The position numbers were made by a program, and so were the translations under genes. Positions 63,191 to 64,000 of a stretch of 64,000 nt of DNA are shown piece after piece. This DNA is from Conexibacter stalactiti. Its GTDB lineage: Bacteria; Actinomycetota; Thermoleophilia; Solirubrobacterales; Solirubrobacteraceae. The notes beneath the pieces were generated by a model, which worked only from the letters and a program-made list of their open reading frames with translations, made no database searches and had not been told where the DNA came from. Each line of letters starts with the position of its first letter. The stretch's first letter is position 1. The stretch lies in assembly GCF_035967765.1 (NCBI RefSeq), contig NZ_JAYWIT010000009.1; one strand, 5' to 3'.

Positions 63191-64000
63191 GGCGCGCCCG
63201 CGGCCGGCGGCGCGAGCACGACGAAGTTGCGGATCGCGCGCGTGGTCCCGGCCTTGTTGCGGGCGGTGATCACGAGCCGGTAGGAGCCGGGCGCCAGGTC
63301 GCGCAGCACGAGCGCCCCGGTCGCGGCCGCGTTCGCCTTCGCGCCGCGCTCGACGGAGACCGTCGTCAGCCCGGCGCGCGTCGTGCGCTCGACGCTGCTC
63401 AGCGTCCGCCAGCTGCGCGCCGGCGGGCGCGTCCCGGCAGCCGACGGCCGCGGGCAGCGCCGCCACGGTCTTGCGAGCGGGCGCGTCTGGATCCGGTAGG
63501 TGACGCGCGCGTCCGCGGCGAGGCGGAAGCGCGCGACCAGCCGCGGCAGTCTGCTCCCGAGCGGCAGCGCGCAGCGCGGCGTGACCGCGAGGCCGGCGAT
63601 CCGCGGGAGGGCCGGCGCTCTCGGCGCGGCCGGCTGCGGCTGCGGCGCCACAGGCGGTTGCGGCTGCGGGGCGATCGGGGTCGGAGCGGGCAGCGACGCC
63701 GGCGGGTCTGTCGTCGGATCGAGTCTCGGTTCGGGGTCGGGTCTCGGTTCCGGTCTCGGATCGGGGTCGGGCGCCGGATCGACGGCGACGCCGCTCGCGC
63801 TCGCCGTCGCGGCCGGGCCGAAGCCGTCGTGTGCGATGGAGAGCGTCGCCTGCTTCGCGCCGCTCGTCGTCGGGGAGAAGGCGAGCTGCAGCGCGCAGCT
63901 CGCACCCGGCGCCAGCACGCCGCCTGCGCCGGCCGCCGCCGTGCAGTCGCTCGTGTCGAGCGTGAACTGGTCGCCGTCGGCGCCGGTCAGCGTGACGGCG
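63169..64000 (-). CDS. Exported Ig-like/choice-of-anchor-D protein, N-terminus beyond window
   Basis: Frame open from the window edge to the stop at 63169 (277 codons seen). The first visible part (VTLTGADGDQFTLDTSDCTA, LAPGASCALQLAFSPTTSG) is the end of an Hydin/ASPM-like or choice-of-anchor-D Ig domain. A Pro/Asp-rich low-complexity linker follows (DPAPDPDPRPEPRPDPEPRL) and then a C-terminal domain with FRLAADARVTYRIQ and LVLRDLAPGSYRLVITARNK, common in exported proteins of this order. Probably part of a larger surface protein. Its end overlaps the 3' end of the RTX gene. Confidence 0.75.
   Translation of the reverse strand, partial: AVTLTGADGDQFTLDTSDCTAAAGAGGVLAPGASCALQLAFSPTTSGAKQATLSIAHDGFGPAATASASGVAVDPAPDPDPRPEPRPDPEPRLDPTTDPPASLPAPTPIAPQPQPPVAPQPQPAAPRAPALPRIAGLAVTPRCALPLGSRLPRLVARFRLAADARVTYRIQTRPLARPWRRCPRPSAAGTRPPARSWRTLSSVERTTRAGLTTVSVERGAKANAAATGALVLRDLAPGSYRLVITARNKAGTTRAIRNFVVLAPPAAGAPQPTAVR

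Overview
The window is very GC-rich actinobacterial DNA. Short intergenic gaps, many GTG and TTG starts, ATGA/TTGA stop-start overlaps, and -10 boxes placed only 6-9 bases before start codons all fit this. Exported proteins of the 'AYEMVTP' PD40 type, DUF11, RHS and glycine-rich families, together with a tyrosine recombinase of a type I associate with Thermoleophilia, point to Solirubrobacterales, probably near Conexibacter. That placement is inference; no rRNA gene is present to test it.

Layout. 1-3118 (minus): PspC-domain membrane protein (cut by the window edge), D-Ala-D-Ala carboxypeptidase, LigD-type NHEJ polymerase. 3319-4767 (plus): three-gene SipW signal peptidase operon with a TasA-like substrate. 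4790-7166: glycerate kinase-like protein, small protein, gpsA. 7256-9597: three tandem paralogous secreted proteins, the third broken by a deletion. 9608-14322 (minus): operon DUF6421-like / SDR / threonine aldolase / HAD phosphatase, divergent from an Lrp/AsnC regulator. 14911-19157: MrfA-like helicase, M23 peptidase, rhomboid protease, small membrane protein.

19268-28522: tRNA-Phe followed by a 9.1-kb integrated element bounded by 80-bp direct repeats (78/80 identical) that copy the 3' part of the tRNA and its terminator. Inside are a secreted protein plus lipoprotein pair, decayed small ORFs, an AbiE toxin-antitoxin pair, a frameshifted tyrosine recombinase, a 1002-residue protein joining an HD domain to an Hsp90-like ATPase, and a frameshifted HTH/antitoxin-like gene. 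This is the accessory part of the window and the best place to look for a new defence system.

28653-37280: surface proteins (249-bp tandem-repeat protein, RHS protein with a glycosidase-like C-terminus, frameshifted RTX-like protein). 37394-41688: cell-wall enzymes (VanW protein behind a leader ORF; penicillin-binding protein and L,D-transpeptidase in one operon). 41798-45622: large SdrD/DUF11 surface protein. 45833-52979: a MalT-like LuxR regulator, a LuxR regulator with two HTH modules, then a Dyp peroxidase/beta-helix lipoprotein/lipoprotein operon. 53043-58377: two large exported proteins with a clear promoter and a perfect palindrome. 58679-62110: small enzymes (VOC, ABM-like, TetR with divergent MBL hydrolase, two flavin proteins). 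62207-64000: RTX-repeat secreted protein and a partial exported protein.

Two window-wide patterns stand out. Arginine is often encoded by AGA in genes for exported proteins, which is odd at this GC content. Many genes look leaderless, with a TANNNT box 6-9 bases before the start codon.
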